The position numbers and the translations under genes were made by a program. Positions 1 through 13,300 of a DNA stretch of 64,000 bases are shown one piece after another (positions within the stretch are counted from its first letter, which is position 1; each line of letters starts with the position of its first letter). This DNA comes from Podocnemis expansa (taxonomy: Eukaryota > Chordata > Testudines > Podocnemididae), in the NCBI GenBank assembly GCA_007922195.1, contig ML682233.1, positions 384,749 through 448,748 of the forward strand, given 5' to 3'. The notes under the pieces were generated by a model, which was not told where the DNA came from, made no database searches, and worked only from the letters and a program-made list of their open reading frames with translations.

Positions 1-545
1 TGAGAAGGCAGCCAGAGACCTTGCAAAGGCAGACGCTCTGACTTCTCTTTCCTTGGCCGGTAAGAGATCTCTCAATGAGAATTTAATTGCATTTGACTTT
101 TCTACTCAAAATGATTCATCTTCCTACACTGGGCTCTAACTACAAGCTTTCATTGAGATTATTTAAAGACTACTAGCTGTATAAGATTCAGCCTCTCAAA
201 TGAGGGAGAGCAGAACTTGTCTGACTGTTACATGTTCCTTTTAAAAATTTTCACGGTGCATCTTTATCCATAGTCAGCTACATAAGCAAAGAATTGGCTT
301 TTTTGTTTGTTGGCTTAGCTCATTTGCAAATTTGACACCATTAACTTGAGTTTGAAAAGAGATACAGGCTGGTTTTCCCATTACAAAAGGTGATTTCCCC
401 TTCTTTCAACCTCCCCACCTTCTTATCTGTTGTTCCACACTGAATCAAAGCAACTTGTTGGATTTGCTGAAAATAATCTGTACTGACCTTGTGACTTCTC
501 CTTCACTACATTTATTTTTCCTTCCACACTGTAAGGTTTCCATTT

Positions 546-640
546 CAACAAGTATCTGATGAAGTGGGCTTCCACCCACAAAAGCTCATGTGACAAATAT
601 TTGTTAGGTTTTAAAAGTACCACCGGGCTTCTTGATTGTT
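546..640. repeat. Penelope-like element terminal fragment
   Basis: The segment reads tctgatgaagtgggc, then aaaagctcatg, then tttgttagg, then a degenerate gtaccaccgggcttcttg. This is the same order as the end of the coding PLE copy at 56605-58069 and of several other copies in the window. It is a short fragment without coding sequence. Confidence 0.65.
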
Positions 641-2321
641 TTGCTTAGCTCAGTTGCTAGTCACTGTGACTCTTAAGAGGGCTCAACTCCACAGCTGGGA
701 TGTTGAGAGTAAGGTTTTTTAGTCATTCCCTGTTTGTTACAAATTTCCAAATGGGCTTCAACCAAAAAGATTTGCACATTCCTGCCCTCTCCAGTGGAAG
801 CTGAGACTGGTAATTTCACTGGTAGTCAAAATCCCTTGTTTGCTAGCAGGTACAGAGAAAAAGGAAACCTAGGGTTCTAGCTAGTTTTGTCTTGCCTGAA
901 GTCCAGTACCTCATCAGAAGATCACTTTCTACTTGCACTGCTGGCACTGAAGGTGAGGTTTGTTTGCTTCAGGGCTTGAAGGTCAGCTAAAAGAATCAGG
1001 AGGGTGTTTATCACAAAAGACAAGTGAATAGAAAAATAAAGACAATTCAAGTCGGTGAACTCATGTACCCCAGGAGGATGAATTACAAAATAGGAGGGTC
1101 AGGTCTTTAGCTGACGTAAATAAATGGACCATTGATTTCAAAGAAGCTGTGCAGATTTAAGAAACTGAGACTGAGTCATAAGAAAGCATCCAGTAATGTA
1201 CTTTCTGCCCTATCTGGCAGTGACTGTTAACTTTCTTTCTCAAACTGCCCTGTATTTGTTCAAGAAAAAAATATGAAAAAACAGCAACATACAAGTAAGC
1301 AAGCAGGTTTAAATATTTCCAATCTGACTCTAGCTCTTCACTATCAAGCTAAAAAAGTTCTAGTCCCTGAAATCTCTTATCACATTATTCTCACTGGTTG
1401 TGCTGGCCTACTGTTCACCTTTTCCAAGCCAAGAATAAATTCCTCCAGTGAATGAATCACTGGGTGAAGCCGCACATCCTGGGAGGCCAGATTAGATCAG
1501 TGGTTCTCAACCAGAGTTGGAGACTGACAGCCATTTTGGGGGCCTGTGAGTCCCAGACCCTGGTGCTCCATGGGCTTAAGCCAGGAGCCCTGAACCCTGA
1601 CGTCCCCCCGAGGAAGAAGCCGTGAGTCCCTCCACAGCAAGGAACTAAAGCTGAGAGCCCCAAGACCTAACAAACCAGAAGGGGGAAGCCCTGGGCACAT
1701 ACTCACATGCCCTGCAGAGCTAATTCTGGGAAATCCATGGGGTTGATGCTCCCATACCCCCAACCCTGAAGGCTAAAGCCCCAAGATCCCAAGCCCAGCA
1801 TTCTGTGGGGCAGAAACCATGAGCCCCCAGTCCCATGAGGCAGAAGTCCCCAGTAGAGGCTGAGCCACAAGTTCTACCAACCTAACGGTGGTGTAGACGG
1901 TGCTATGTTGGAGGGAGAGCATCTCTTAATGACATAACCATTGCCTCTCATGGGAGGTGGAGAAATAAAGCCAATGGGAGAGTTCTCTCCTGTTGGCTTA
2001 GTGTCTTTACTGGAAGCCCTACCATGGCTCTGCTTCATTAGTACATCTGTAGAGCGTCTAGTGTCAATGTAACCTGAGTTCGTTCTTGGACAGCAGAAGG
2101 TCCCTCACGCAGACAATTTGTACTGTGAAATACCTTTACTGTTGAGCAATTTTCTTTTCAGCTGAGCTTTTTCCCATTCTACTCTAGGGCAGCAAGCACC
2201 ACTTAAGCCCGCAGGATTGAAGAAAGCGAGACTGAATTTCTGTCAGCTCTGGAGATATCTTTGGTGGTGGTCTTAAGCACACTCAAACTTTCTGGCTCCT
2301 CTTCTCTCTTCACCTGGTGAA
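641..2321. other. Non-coding region upstream of the Ly6-like gene
   Basis: No exon is recognised here. A cagtggttctcaacc motif near 1498-1513, followed by a GC-rich stretch to about 1860, resembles the left end of a hAT element, but no matching right end was seen. The last 200 bases before 2322 probably hold the 5' UTR and promoter of the Ly6-like gene. No TATA box is obvious. Confidence 0.4.
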
Positions 2322-4998
2322 ATGAAGGTTCTCTTTGTGGGACTAGCTGCTCTGCTGTGCTTTGCAGGAGGTGAGTGAAGGGAAAATAATGAATTAAAGA
2401 CATCCAGGCACTAGAACAAAATTCAGAGATGTGATTTCAGTGGGCTGGGGTAGACACCGCAAAATATGGATTTATTAGCTTATAAAGGAAGGCCTGTCTA
2501 TAGATTTGGATTCACTTCCCTGTTCTCTCCTTGACTACTTGTGTGACCCTAGCCTCAGTTCCTCAAAGGTCTTGAGTGTCTTATTACCACTGTTTTCAGT
2601 TCCTTTCTTTAATTATTTCAATAACTTTAGGCTCTGGGTTGTAGAGCTCCTCTACGCTGAAAAATCCACCACTGAGTGATGAGGTTAAGCTGACTCTACC
2701 TGTCATGTAGACAGCACTAGGTCAACTCAAGTCTTTGTTTCAGGGCCTGTCTACACAAAACTGCAGTAATGCTTCAGTGTAGATGCTACCTACGCTGATG
2801 AAAGGGGTTCTCCAACTGGTGAAGGTAATTCAACTCCCAGAAAGGTGGGTGTTGGGTCATCAGAAGACTCCTGGTGACCTAGCACTGCATCTAAGGGACT
2901 TAGGGTGATTGAACAATGCTGCTCTGGGGTGGGGACTTTTCATACCCCAGACCAACACCGTAAAACAGACCTGATTTGCTAGATTTGCCAGTCCTCCAGG
3001 ACTGTCCTGGAGTCTACAGGAATTAAGGATGAATTTTTAATTAAAGATAATGCCAAGTAATGAGACATTCAGAAATATAGCCAATCAAAACTGGTAACTC
3101 TACATAGTGTAGACCAGGCTGTTTCCCATTGGTTAAATAGCACTTCCCTGCTTCCTATGGGTGTTGTGAGGATAAATGGCTTAAAGCTTGCAAGTGGCTC
3201 AGACAGTACAGTAACAGGAGCCTTATCTATAACAGGCACAGCCAAACTGTGGCTCGGGAGCCACATGTGGCTCTTGAATGAAAAAGTGTGGCTCCTGGAA
3301 GAACATCAGCATGATGGGGAGTTTTTTAAAATCCCAACTAGCTTTTGGTCTTCTACATTGAACCACAGCTAAGCTTTTACTGTATAGGCCTAGTTTTCAT
3401 GGTAACCTTAAGTAATTATCAGAATCTGGCATTAATAGGATCAATATTTGCCTTCTTTTTACAATAAAATTAAAGTGTGTGATGAATTTTAAACTTAGTA
3501 ATTTTGGAATAGGTAAAAGTATATGGCTATATGCTTCAGTGTGGCTCTCGAAGGTTTAGTAATCAACTTGTGTGGCTCCTGAGTTCCATAAGTTTGGCCA
3601 CCCTGATCTGTAAGATATCTAGAGAGATGACTGCATTTGCTAGAGTTGTAAGGCGTTAAGGGAACGGACAGACTGATGGCACTTTTCATGTTTTCCCTGG
3701 TGGTCAAAGTGTGAAATGTGGTGTACATCTGGCCAGATGTAGTTTTCTCAAGAGCAGCACCAGGTTTGCCCTTAGGATTGCCAACACCCATCAAATTTAA
3801 CAGCAAATTTTCTATTGTCAGATGAAGGCTTGAGTTTCTTCCTTTTACCCCATGCAGATGAGGCTCTGCGCTGCAATGTCTGCAAACGCAAGATATTCCT
3901 CTTTGGATGTGTCCAGGGATCAGGTGAAACAACATGTGGATGGAGAGAGAGATGTGTTGCCATTAAAGCTTCTCTTGGTACGTATGGATTTCAAGGACCA
4001 TAGACATCTCGCTGTGGACTTTTAAAGTTGTTAGCAAAGTTGAGCATCTCAGACTTCTTAGATTGGTTGCACAGGGAAGCAACAGAGAAAATGGAAAACA
4101 GGGAGTGGTCACACTGAAAGAAATCAGCAAATGTTTTCTTCTCAAGCATGGCTGTGTAATGTAAGGAGAGCAAAACTTTGATCTCTGAGGTCTCTAAATC
4201 CCCTTGAGATTCTTGAATACCAGATGCTCCAGGATCAGCCAGCAACATTTGCCAATCATTAAATGCAGGATTCACACCAGTGTCTGGTTTTCTGTATGAT
4301 ACCAGCAGGTACTGCTTGCATGCATCAGGTGAGGCAAAGCCTGGAGTGATGTGGTGAGGGACCTTTGCCCAAGCTCATTGAAGTCACTAACATGGTGATT
4401 CATAAACTGGACCATGGTGGTCATCTAGCTTGACCATCTAATATAGGCCCTAGGAATGTCCCCCAGATAATTCCTGAATCTTTTAGAAAAATCATCTCAT
4501 CTTGATCTAAAAATGGCCAGAAATGGAGAATTCACTACAACCCCATGTTGTTCCAATGGTTAATTGCACTCACTTTTTAAAATTTGCACCTCATTTCCAG
4601 TTTGAATTTATCTAGCTTTAACGTCCCGCTGTTGGATGGTGTTACACCTTTCTCGGATAGACAGAAGAGCCCATTATCAAATATTTGATCCCAATATAGT
4701 TGCATGTGGATTGTAATCGAGTCAGACTTCCTCTGTTCTTCAGTATCCTGAGTGCCTCACACAGTTTGCAGCTCTGGTTTATAACAACCCATCTGTCAGC
4801 TAATCATACAAGCTTGGTCTGAGCCAATGCATGTTTTTTGTAACCACGCGCCTTTTCTATCTGTCCTCAGGGAAGCTGCCTATCTACTACCGTCTGAACT
4901 GCACTTCGGTGCTAAATTGTGGCAAGACGAGGGCACCCGACAGCGAATCCCACCTTACTTATGAGTACACCTGCTGCAACACTGATTTCTGCAATTGA
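2322..4998 (+). CDS. Secreted Ly6/uPAR (three-finger) domain protein
   Basis: Three exons are inferred: 2322-2370, 3858-3977 and 4871-4998. All introns are phase 1 with gtgagt and gtacgt donors, giving 98 aa. Exon 1 encodes the signal peptide MKVLFVGLAALLCFAG. The mature part has ten cysteines in Ly6/uPAR order: LRCxxC near its start and CC-NTDFCN as the last residues before the stop. Ten cysteines match the five-disulfide three-finger fold. No hydrophobic tail follows the final CN, so there is no GPI-anchor signal, and the product should be secreted like SLURP-type proteins. One NCT sequon (exon 3) could be glycosylated. Family members bind receptors or modulate cell adhesion and cholinergic receptors; the ligand cannot be told from sequence. 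The superfamily also includes reptile three-finger toxins, but nothing here points to a venom role. No operon or duplicate is present. Family assignment is firm, orthology unknown. Confidence 0.88.
2750..2955. mobile_element. MITE fragment with TGTCTACAC end
   Basis: The left end reads ggcctgtctacacaaaactg, matching other MITE-like starts in the window (9109, 20404, 39087). A clear right terminus was not found, so the extent is approximate. It lies in intron 1 of the Ly6-like gene and has no coding potential. Confidence 0.4.
3233..3605. mobile_element. Non-autonomous hAT element (CCAAAC family)
   Basis: The ends are caggcacagccaaac and gtttggccaccctg, imperfect inverted repeats. The flanks atctataa (3225-3232) and atctgtaa (3606-3613) form an 8-bp target duplication with one mismatch, the hallmark of hAT transposition. 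Ends and internal gtggctc motifs match the larger copy at 42716-45064. The 373-bp element is in intron 1 of the Ly6-like gene and has no transposase. Confidence 0.8.
4385..4800 (-). repeat. CR1 LINE fragment
   Basis: The wording of the sequence (ggagaattcactacaacccc, then ttccaatggttaattgcact, then cctcatttccagtttgaatt) follows the reverse complement of amniote CR1 3' regions. It is non-coding and lies in intron 2 of the Ly6-like gene. The call rests on recalled CR1 texture, not on an alignment. Confidence 0.65.
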
Positions 4999-5493
4999 AT
5001 GGGACTGTGGGAAACTTCAGTGAATCAGTCCAGTTCTTACATTTGCTATTTTTCTTCTACAGTGCAGGGAAGAGAAAAGAGACATGATCTGTTTCCATGT
5101 TTCTCTTAAAACCTGATTTCTTTTTTTAAGATTCAGAGATCATCTAACCGTATTTTCTTTCTTTCAGGGAAACGCTTGTTTTCTTTGAAGCTGGGATCAT
5201 GTCATGGAGTTGAGACTGGAAGTAAATTGCTTCAAAGTGTCCTAGTCATTGTTAGAAACTTGTTGTGGAGGATTGGAAGCTATTTTCAAAATGACATGCT
5301 ATCGCTTTATGTGTGAGGGGGTTTCTGGACCCACAGCCTAACTAGGGGGCTCTGAGGGAAATGTGTGATCTAGGTCCTCTGAGTCAGTTAGCAGTTAGTC
5401 TAATAAGGTGGGGCAAGTTGCACCTCTCTGGTTGTAAGGAGCAGCCTGCTTTTCTCTCTCTGTTTTGGGGTTCTCTTATTCAGAATTCTATGA

Positions 5494-5499
5494 AATAAA
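5494..5499 (+). other. Poly(A) signal of the Ly6-like gene
   Basis: AATAAA lies 496 bases after the stop codon. It is the first canonical hexamer downstream in that direction, so the 3' UTR would be about 500 bases. Confidence 0.6.
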
Positions 5500-5672
5500 G
5501 CTGTTGCCTTGCAACTTTCCAGCAAGAGTATTTATGGTCTCATCCAACTTGCATGCATATCCTGGGAACATAAGACATAAGTCCACTGACCTTCAAATTT
5601 CATCATAGTCATTTTTCTTAGGTCCAAAATCCATAACATCTGTAAGAAGGTTCTTTAAGCATAATCCATAGT

Positions 5673-6035
5673 TGATATGTGGAACTCAGTGCCACATGGT
5701 ATCATTTGGGTGGAGAGCTTACAAAAAGAATTAGCCATTCATATAGAAAATGAGGACATCCATAGTCACAGCAGACCAAAGGTGATGGAACGTGTGGAGA
5801 GGGGGCAAGGCCAAAGTGCCCTCTTCCTCTCTGCAGCTGCTCCAGAAGTGAGCCACAGGTCTTTCTTCTGGTGACACACCACTCCTTGGTGGGCAAGAGG
5901 TGTAACTGCGATGTCTTCCCAGCAGACTATTATTCAGCAGAAAAGGATGGAGATCGATCTCTCAGAACTGTGAATTCTGCACTTGTGTTCAGAAGAGAAT
6001 GTGAATCTTCCTCCCCTCTTTTGATGCCAGTGCAT
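5673..6035. repeat. Probable LINE (CR1-like) 3' fragment with A-rich tract
   Basis: The text tgtggaactcagtgccacatgg, followed by atgaggacatccatagtc, resembles the 3' part of a CR1/L2-type LINE family. An A run follows at about 6036-6051. No usable reading frame remains. Confidence 0.4.
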
Positions 6036-6069
6036 CAAAAAAAAAAAAAAAAGGGTGGGGGGGTATAAA

Positions 6070-8560
6070 TTCTTGTTCTTTAGGGCATAAGCTACATAAG
6101 TGGGAGAGGTTAGGGAGCAACTTCTATGGGCATAGTTACCTTTTTAAGGGGTTCCTTACACTTTGCCCTTACTGGGAAGAGAGTCACATTTGAGGTTGAA
6201 TTGCTATGGTCTGACAGCCTCTAGCACAAGTAAAGTTGTATATGTGTAAGCAAGCATGTTTGTGAACAAATGGAAAATGCAAGAAAACACAAAGCTGGAG
6301 AACAGCTTAAATTAGTACAAAACTGATCAGGCTGGAGAGCAAATAGACATTTAGAGGCTAATGCATATGTATAAGAAGAGATAAGGTCTTGACTCTGGAG
6401 GCAGTTGTGGCAGTATTTATTTCAACATGCTTTTCACTTGTATAAGTAACTGCTGATTTCTGGGCATGTTCCCTTATTAATGAAGATTTGTTTGTTTCTG
6501 GGTGATGCTGCTGTAGCTGGTCATTGTCCAAGACAAGAGGATATTGGATGGATCATGGCTGTAACCTGGTCTGCCAACTGTGTTCCTATTAAAAGCATTT
6601 GAGGTCACAGGTGCTAGGTGAACTCTGGTGTAATCCATAGTGGTGACAATTGGTGAATTGTCTGGCTTGGCAGGCAGGTGGTTTTATGCCATTTGAAATC
6701 ACCACAGCCCAGCAGAAAAAGGCTATCATATACACTAGCCTGACTGGCAAACGCAACAGGTACAGCTACAAGTTCAAGGTGCAGCCTGCTTGTCTTCATT
6801 TTGAGCACTTGATTTTTTTTTTTTTTCAGCGTTTCTCTCAGAACAGGGCATTGGATGCCTCAAAACCTTCAGGCTCGGACGAGAGGGGTAGACTAAGGTT
6901 CGGTTGCCATTCACTTTCTCGTCAGTTATTCATCTGGACTCCTGATGTTTTGCTGTCCTAAAGGATTGGTTGAACCAGGTCCCTTAGTTCCAAATCTACC
7001 ATTTATGTGTCTGTGTGTACGAGAGGGGAACTGGCCATTGGCTAACCATGACCATAGGCTTTTGAGATCAGCACCAATAATCACATGGCCCCTGATTAAA
7101 TATGTGGTACATATTTCATGTCAGCTATCAAGTGTGGTTTTAGCACCCTTGGTAACTTTTAATCTAATGCTAAGAAACCTGTTTCCAGAATCTCTTAGCA
7201 AATTCAGATTTAGCAGATATATTGTCAATCACAGTAGTTTATAGTAATTTAGTAGTTCAGTTCCATCCCAACTGCCTTTTGGTAAATGCAGTCTGAAAAA
7301 AAACAAAGCTATTTTTGATAAAAGGTTTGATAAGAGTCTCAAACTTTCAAAACATGACACATAGATCCCTTTTTGAAAACTATGAAACATAAACAATGAA
7401 CCTTTCAGGGTTTTGTTTCCATGAAGAAAAAAAACTATTGCAGCCTCCTTTACATCTGTGGCAAAATATCTCATGTTGTGGCAGTCCCTTTGTGAGCCAG
7501 GCCTCCTGGGATAACTGGCTGCATGTGCCAAAATAAGGGCAAGCTGCAAAACCAGGCACTAAACCACTGATGGGTGGTACTTAAACCAGTTTCCCAGTCA
7601 GCAACACTACATGCTTCAGATTCCCCACTTGGGTCATCACCAAGCATAACAAAACACAAACAGCCCCCTTACAGCACCTCAGTTCCTAGGGTCCCCTCTA
7701 GTCACCAGGTCTCTAAAGAAATAGGTTCTCCTGAATCCCAAGGGCCAGCCACATCACTCAGAACAATATAGGCTTGGATCTTACCCAAACTACCATGCTG
7801 CCAGCCAATCCTTTAGCAACTACAACTAAAAATTTAATATAAAAGGATAGGAAAATATGAGAGATGTCAAAGTGGATCACTTGCATACAAATGACTGAGT
7901 CCATAGAAAGCAAATCCTTGAAGATCCTGTAGTTTGCAGGTTAGTCCCACCCCTCTGGTGTCCACCTAGGAGCAGCAGCAGCTGGGTGGGTCTCAGTCCT
8001 TTGTTCAGTCCCAGAAGGATAGTTCCAGAGGAGAGTGTTGTTTGCAGGTTGCAAACTGAAGCCTAAAGCCAAAATAAAGATGAGTCCCCTGCTTTTTATC
8101 TCAGAGTCCTTGCCAGACCAAAATGGAGGTGGGCCACATGGTCCAGACTGGGTAACTGGTCAAACGGATTTCCTCTTGGGCCCGCTGTAGCTGGGAGCCC
8201 CCTCCAGATGGGCCATTAGTATGAAAATAGTTTGCAGATGCCCAGTCTGGGATTGCCTCAGCTTAAACAACTTGGAACACACATAAAATGAGTAAGATTC
8301 CTAATTTCTAATACAAATATGATACCTTCATATAATCATTCCTAGCAAATTACAGCCTTTCTTTTGATACCAAACATGGCATATCACATATAGATTATTG
8401 TAAATATGAAATATTAATATGAAAAATAATCAAACAGTCTCCGAGACCCAGACAGTGCCAGACCCTTAGAAGGTGGTCAGTGGGAATAATTTTATTTGTG
8501 GGATTTTGTACTTCTTTTCCCCCAGCCAATACTGTAGTTTTATTTGCCAAATATCCTTGT
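6070..8560. other. Intergenic region, no recognised gene
   Basis: Short open frames occur (for example 6650-6961) but none shows a domain, a splice-consistent neighbour or a conserved motif. No tRNA-like or rRNA-like sequence was seen. Confidence 0.4.
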
Positions 8561-8581
8561 TCAATCATTCTTCATGCCTAA

Positions 8582-8757
8582 AAAACCAAGTCATCCTGTG
8601 GCACTTTTAAAGACTAAAAAAATATATTTATCACATGAACTTTTGTGGGAGAAAATCCCACTTCATCAAGCATCTGGCAAACTGGGATTTTCTCCCATGA
8701 AAGCTCACGCAATAAATAAATTTGTTAGTCTCTAAGTGCCACAGGACTCCTTGTTTG
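8582..8757. repeat. Palindromic Penelope-like fragment
   Basis: The left arm runs from cctgtggcacttttaaagac to ttgtgggagaaaatcccactt. The right arm returns as gggattttctcccatgaaagc and ends gtgccacaggactccttg. Two PLE termini therefore face each other, giving a hairpin-forming unit of about 170 bp. The same foldback design recurs at 19658, 48916 and 60800. Confidence 0.75.
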
Positions 8758-8869
8758 TTTTAAGGAAAGAGTGACATCGAGTGGGAAAACTGAAAATAGC
8801 CAGCTATAAACCTAAGACTAAAATAAAACAAAGACAATCCACTTAAAAATGATCCTTCTAGAATACAAG

Positions 8870-8962
8870 AATCATAGGGTTGGAAGGGATCTCATGAAAT
8901 CATCTAGTCCAGCCCGCTGGGGTTTGAACCCATGTTTGAAAATCCTTCACCTACCACATTAA
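8870..8962 (-). repeat. CR1 LINE 3' end
   Basis: The stretch agaatcatagggttggaagg, then gatctcatgaaatcatctag, then tccagcccgctgg is the reverse complement of the typical CR1 3' terminus. It is followed by two direct repeats containing gattcacaaacccatta (8961-9026). Confidence 0.8.
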
Positions 8963-9062
8963 AAGCGATTCACAAACCCATTAATCCTTCACCCACCATG
9001 TTATAAGTGATTCACAAACCCATTAAAACTAAAGACATAGTTCCAGATGTGGTTTTTGTTGA

Positions 9063-10326
9063 AGGACAAGTCAACACTTTGTGTTAGATGAACATCATTC
9101 AGGCTTTGTCTACACACACAGTTTTTGTATTGATTTAATTATTTTAGTGGAAGGTGCGATTTTCTTTTATAACCAATATAGATATGCCAGTAGATAGCAG
9201 GTCTATTAATATAAAGGTGTCATTGACTGTTGTGGCTTATTTTCCCACCTGTGTGGGAGAACTATGGCTCCACATTAGCAGGGTTTTTACCCCTTTACTC
9301 TGATGGCCTTGTTACAGCAAGATAAGTTTTGTGCATAAGCAAGATCCTAGAACAGCATTTCCTAGTTATATTGAGGCTATTTTGGGTTGTTTTATTGCCT
9401 CTAATATTTCTTAGCTCGTGGAACATATTTATCAAACCACTTCAACCATAAAATCTACTTTCCACTGTTTCCAGGTGAAACTGTTTTGTAATGAACAAGA
9501 GCTGTCACATCTCACGTTCCGAGAAGGTTAGGACTTCTCTTCACTTAAAATGTATACATCCTGCATAGCTAGTCAACAACAGTGTGTGACAAACCCACCA
9601 CCTTGTGACACAGTTCTGCTGACTTTGTTCCAAGCATAGACATGGTCATGGTGTCAGAAGAGGACTGCCTTCAGCATAGCTGACACCATCCAGTGAGGTG
9701 ATGTTCCTACATGGGCAGAATTCCTTGTTACCATACACCGTATCTATGCTAGGAACTAGTTCATGGCAATTGAAGTAGTTAAATTGGAACTAAATATTTG
9801 GATCCTTTTGGTATCTTTGGCTCCTGGTAGTAGATAGGCCAAAGAGACAATTAATTAATAGGGTCTGAGTTATTACAGAGAATTCTGTCTTAGTGTCTGA
9901 CTGATGAATCTGGCACAAATGCTCAGGATTTAACTGATTGGGATGGTATTTTCCCTCCAGGGCAGATTGACAAAGGCTCTGGGGGGTTTTGCCTTCCTCT
10001 GTAGCATGGGGCAGGGTTCACTTGCTGCTGGATTCTCTTCCAACCTACCGCTCCTAAGAACTGTGAAGCCCAGACCCAAAACATAAATCTGGAGTTTGCA
10101 GATTGGGCATCTCTGCCCATGTTTTCCATCAGAGTCTCCACCACTGGCAGTAACACAGATGAGTGACTCATTACCAGTTTAAGAAATTTGACACTGCAAA
10201 TACGACCTTGAGACACCAGCTGGTCTGTGGAATGGGAACACCCACGTCTCAGTCAGTGCCAGACTGACATTCGTGTCTCGGGTCCAGTTAAAGTGAAACC
10301 AGCATCTGCTCTCAGAAGAAAAAACC
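9063..10326. other. Region upstream of the TRIM gene
   Basis: A ctttgtctacacacac MITE-like start lies at about 9109. No exon was recognised. A 5' UTR exon for the TRIM gene may lie here, since many TRIM genes have one, but its boundaries cannot be set by eye. Confidence 0.35.
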
Positions 10327-13300
10327 ATGGCTGCCGTCTTCCTCCCCGGGAGCCTCCAAGATGAAGCAACTTGTTCTGTTTGTCTGGAGTTCTTCAAAGA
10401 CCCTGTTTCCATAGAGTGCGGCCACAACTTCTGCAGAGCTTGCATCACCAAGAGTTGGCATGGCCTGGAGATGGATTTTCCCTGCCCTCAGTGCCGGGAG
10501 ATATTCCAGCAGAAGAGCCTCAGACCCAACAGACAGCTGGCCAACATGTCCGAGATCATCAGCCATTTCGCCTTCCCTGGGGCAAAAGGGGCTCTGGAAG
10601 AAGGGCTCTGTGAGAAACACAGGGAAGCCTTCAAACTCTTCTGCAAAGATGATCAGAAGACGATCTGTGTGGTGTGTGACAGATCCCGGGAACACCGGCC
10701 TCATACTGTGGTGCCCATAGAGGAGGCTGCCCAGGAGTACAAGGTATCTGTTTATCACCCTCCACTCATTCATCTATCCATTTATTGATCTCAGTGTTTA
10801 ACGAGCCTCTCCTGCCCCCCTCTAACTGCGTCCTCCACTGCATCTATCTATCTACATCACTCAAGTACATAACAATCACCTAGCAGTCTTTTGTGGGGAG
10901 CTGACACATCCTAAGCTACTGGTCTCCCCATTTTCTCCTGCTAACTTGCATGAAAAGACATCTAAAAATTGACACTACTTGCCCAATATTGTTTTTCTGT
11001 GTGTGCAATTGCTTTGGCTGCCGCCATGTTATTTTGTGATTGTGAATTGGGAAAGGATCCCCCATAAGTGGGAGGGGAAATATCTGCAAAATGATCTATG
11101 TTAAGATGTGGTGCACCCTATGGAAAAGTTGGAAGGTTCTGGCTCTTGTCAACCTCCCATACGTATGTTGAATTTAAGACATGTAACTGAAGGAGTCTGA
11201 CAATGCAAACTCTTACTCACATGAGTTGTTTGTTAGAAAGAGAAGGGTTAAGTAAGCGAGAGTCTCCAGATCTATTTTTGGCAAGGGAGAATTCCCAAGG
11301 ATGCATAAGGTCTTTTGCAGACATTGCTTTTGCAGCTGGGCTAAGTTTGCTGTTTATGTCATCAGTGATGATAATTAAAATGGAATTTACAGTAGAAATA
11401 ATGTGTGTGTATGAGACAGAAAGAATTCCTTCTCTTGCGTGAATGTGTATGTGTGAGGGTCTGGGAGTTTCCTCTCTTTGTGTGCATGCACACACATATA
11501 TATGACTGTGTTCCTTCTCTGTGCGAGTTTGAGCGACTGCAACTGCTTCTTGCGGTGTGCAAACAGGATTGTTTTATTTGTAGAAGTGTGTGCTTGCATG
11601 CACACTCATGGGTTGTCACTGTGCAGGGAGATCAAAATATAACCTCAACACCATAAGACCACAATGGAAAGAAAGAATAATATAAAATAAACTGTTTCCC
11701 CCTATTTTCTAGAAACAAATGCAGAGCCGTTTGGATTTCTTGAGAAAAGAGAGAGAAGAGTTGCTGGAATTTAAATCAAATGATGATAAGAAAAGCCAAG
11801 ACTTGTTGGTGGGTACCTTCTGTTGATGACTAGAAAGCCATGGGGGGGTGTTATTAATGTTGAGGGGTAAGTGTGGCTGATATTTTCAAAGCAGCCAAAG
11901 TGAATTAGGATCTTAACTCTTATAGACATTTCCATCTACATGGAGATAAACCTGATTCTTCTGAGCTTGCAGCATGGCATTCCCACTGAGGTATTATGGG
12001 GGTTAGTTGCCTCAGAAATACTGAGACTGGTCTAAAATTTGAAAAGGGACTAGTGATTTTTTGATACCGCTTCCCCACCCTCTTCCGTGCCCTGTTTAAG
12101 ACGCCTAACCACCATGGAGCCATAGATCTTAAAGGCTAGTCTGACCTCTTGCATAGGGTACCACTTTTGGGGGTGGGAGGGACCCTAAACTATGGGTCTC
12201 AAACTCAAATCACCATGAGAGCTGCATGAAGACTGGTACGTTAGCCTGAGGGCCACGCCACTGAAACCTTTTCATAGAATGATATTGTGAATATTGATAA
12301 CAATAGTGTCGTTCACTTGTTTGAGACCCCTGCTCTAAACCAAACCAAACAAACTCCAGCCAATTCCCAACCGCAAGCCAATTCTGCAATCCTTCTCCCC
12401 CTTCCAAAGCCACTTATTGCATCTAGAGAGAGAACACCCATAGATAAGCTTGATAACATCACCAATAACAAACAGGCATTTGTTTTATCAGTACATTTTG
12501 CCAAACAGGCTTCTGTAGTCTGTTTCGTTTAGCCAGCTGAATGTTCAATTTCTGATACCACCCTTTTTTCAGGAATGTGTTAGAATCGTTTGCCCATCAC
12601 CCTGATCTTCCATTATTTAATATGCTGCTCATGTCTCCTCACTCTCACATGACTCAAACCCACTCTTGCACTCAGAGCGCTTGCGTGCTGGTGGGCAGGC
12701 AGAGGCGGTATTTTCCCTCTGTTTTTACGAGCTATTGTTTACTCTGCAGAAGTGGGAACATTGTTGCATCTTGAGTGGGTGCAGAAGATTTTAGCATTTG
12801 ATATCCTAGTGTATTGTCATAATAATGCAAATCTTTAGAGTCATGTAAAAACCTGGCAGGTTAAATTAGTTTTCAGGCAACCGGCAAATATATTTAAAAA
12901 AAAAGTCTGGCTAGTCAAATACCAGCCAGGTGGTAACTATATCAGAAGCCAGAGAACCCCACCCAGTAATTTCTGCAACAAGCCCATAACTGCAGTTTGA
13001 TCACTTCTTTTAGCAAGGCACATAGTCTTTAAAGACTTCACTGGTGGTGAACACCGCATCTCTGGGTGAGTTGTTTCTACGGTCAATGATCCTGTTAAAA
13101 ATGTCCACTCCATTTCTAGTGTGAGACAAAGGGGCTTGCAGAGGATGAATTCTCAGCTCTTTCTGAAATCTTGGACCCTTTGTGAGCCCTGAAAAATGGG
13201 ACCCCCCCCCCAGTCGTTGATTACTTTTGCCAATTTAGGTCAGCAGCAACAACAGAGAGATTCTCCTGCACAAAAGTAACATAGCTTTTGTCTAATCAAA

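Noticed and set aside
6650..6961. 103-codon plus-strand frame as a host gene
   Set aside because: Low-complexity tail from a T run, no recognised domain and no splice partner.
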